The position numbers and the translations under genes were made by a program. Under the pieces are notes generated by a model that had not been told where the DNA came from, searched no databases, and saw nothing but the letters and a program-made list of their open reading frames with translations. Positions 5,127-6,043 of a stretch of 6,043 nt of DNA are shown here, piece by piece. Each line of letters starts with the position of its first letter. The stretch's first letter is position 1. The stretch lies in assembly GCA_002452425.1 (NCBI GenBank), contig DKFQ01000056.1, forward strand, positions 1 through 6,043, given 5' to 3'. This stretch comes from Sulfurimonas sp. UBA6792. GTDB lineage: Bacteria; Campylobacterota; Campylobacteria; Campylobacterales; Sulfurimonadaceae.

Positions 5127-6043
5127 ATGATCGATTTAAAACTACTTCAAAAAGATTTTCAAAGCGTAAGTGACAAACTTATGCGCAAGGGTGTGAGCAT
5201 TGAACTGCTTGATACTTTAAAGAAAAAAAACGAAGAGCTCAAAAGCGCAAAAGCAGCTTACGAGACACTTCAAGCAGCGCAAAATGCGATGAGTAAAGAG
5301 TTTGGTGTCTATAAAAAAGAGGGCAAAGACGTAAGTGAACTCAAAGAAAAAGTGGATGCAAACAAAATCAAAATCACTGAGGCACTTGAAGTTCAAAGGG
5401 TGAGACAAGAGGAGATGGAAGCTCTTGCGATGTCCATTCCAAATATCCCCGATGATGATGTTCCAGAGGGTAAAGACGACAGCGACAATGTAGAGATAAA
5501 AAGAGTTCTCACACCGCGCACTTTTGATTTTACGCCAAAAGAGCATTGGGAACTAGCCGAACAAAACGGCTGGATAGATTTTGAGCGAGGCGTAAAACTT
5601 GCAACTAGCCGCTTTAGCGTCTCTTTTGGTATGGGTGCGAAGCTAGAGCGCGCTCTTATAAACTTTATGCTGAACTTCAACTCCAAAAGAGGGTTTGAAG
5701 AGGTAAGTGTGCCTGCTTTAGTTAACAGAGCAGCGTTAGAGGGAACGGGACAGCTTCCAAAATTTGAAGACGACCTCTACAAGGTTCAAGACCAAGAGCT
5801 TTTCTTGATTCCAACGGCGGAAGTTCCCGTTACCAACCTCTACCAAGATGAAATTTTACCATCTGAAAAACTCCCCATCAAGATGACTGCCTACACCTCA
5901 TGCTTTCGTAAAGAGGCGGGTGCGGCAGGGCGTGACACAAGAGGGATGATTCGCCAGCATCAGTTTCATAAAGTCGAACTTGTAAGTATAACAAAACCTG
6001 AAGATAGTGATAGAGTTTTTGAAGAGATGGTACAAACTGCTTC
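5127..6043 (+). CDS. serS: Seryl-tRNA synthetase SerS (3' partial)
   Basis: SerS charges tRNA-Ser (and tRNA-Sec where present) with serine using ATP, in the cytoplasm. The frame runs from ATG at 5127 off the right edge, giving 305 complete codons of an expected total near 415. Residues 1-105 form the long helical hairpin (coiled-coil arm, rich in Lys and Glu) that grips the tRNA, starting with the usual MIDLKLL. The class II catalytic core follows: GAKLERALINFML (170-182), GTGQLPKFEDDLYKV (206-220), PTAEVPVTN (229-237, the TAE that contacts serine) and motif 2, from FRKEAGAAGRDTRG through HQFHKVEL (260-285). Motif 3 lies beyond the window. AGGA stands 5 bases before the ATG. The gene is divergent from the GGDEF-EAL gene across 100 bp. 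Nothing unusual is seen in the visible part, and the assignment is secure. Confidence 0.96.
   Translation, partial: MIDLKLLQKDFQSVSDKLMRKGVSIELLDTLKKKNEELKSAKAAYETLQAAQNAMSKEFGVYKKEGKDVSELKEKVDANKIKITEALEVQRVRQEEMEALAMSIPNIPDDDVPEGKDDSDNVEIKRVLTPRTFDFTPKEHWELAEQNGWIDFERGVKLATSRFSVSFGMGAKLERALINFMLNFNSKRGFEEVSVPALVNRAALEGTGQLPKFEDDLYKVQDQELFLIPTAEVPVTNLYQDEILPSEKLPIKMTAYTSCFRKEAGAAGRDTRGMIRQHQFHKVELVSITKPEDSDRVFEEMVQTA

Noticed and set aside
5217..5686. Two minus-strand frames opposite the serS coiled-coil and core
   Set aside because: They lie fully opposite a well-conserved gene, and the hydrophobic Phe/Leu-rich product is what antisense of Lys/Glu-rich codons yields.

Overview
The window looks like a chromosomal housekeeping segment from a Campylobacterota bacterium, most likely Sulfurimonas or a close relative. 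That assignment is an inference. It rests on the AT-rich, Lys/Glu/Phe-rich proteins, the extended -10 promoters (TGnTATAAT type) without clear -35 boxes, the AGGA-type ribosome binding sites and the general look of the SerB, MetF and SerS proteins. No mobile element, CRISPR array, tRNA or rRNA was seen.

Layout, left to right: (1) the 3' part of a + strand gene for a beta-propeller-like/OmpA-like envelope protein, running off the left edge; (2) a two-gene minus-strand unit, serB (phosphoserine phosphatase) followed by a small uncharacterised gene whose start overlaps the end of serB; (3) metF (5,10-methylenetetrahydrofolate reductase) on the + strand, divergent from serB across a 54-bp gap in which the two predicted -10 boxes form an inverted repeat and face each other; (4) a large minus-strand PAS-PAS-GGDEF-EAL cyclic-di-GMP protein, convergent with metF (5-bp gap); (5) serS (seryl-tRNA synthetase) on the + strand, divergent from the GGDEF-EAL gene across 100 bp and cut by the right edge.

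Three of the six genes connect through serine and one-carbon metabolism. SerB makes serine, serine feeds 5,10-methylene-THF (through GlyA, not in this window), MetF reduces that to 5-methyl-THF for methionine synthesis, and SerS charges serine onto tRNA. The cyclic-di-GMP enzyme and the OmpA-like protein have no obvious metabolic link to this set. Packing is tight: gaps between convergent genes are 1 and 5 bp. No intergenic stretch exceeds about 100 bp, and no stretch over 300 bp lacks a gene.

I see no clear undescribed multi-gene system. The points most worth checking are the overlapping serB/metF promoters, the small gene coupled to serB, and the residue departures in the OmpA-like domain and the GGDEF inhibitory site.
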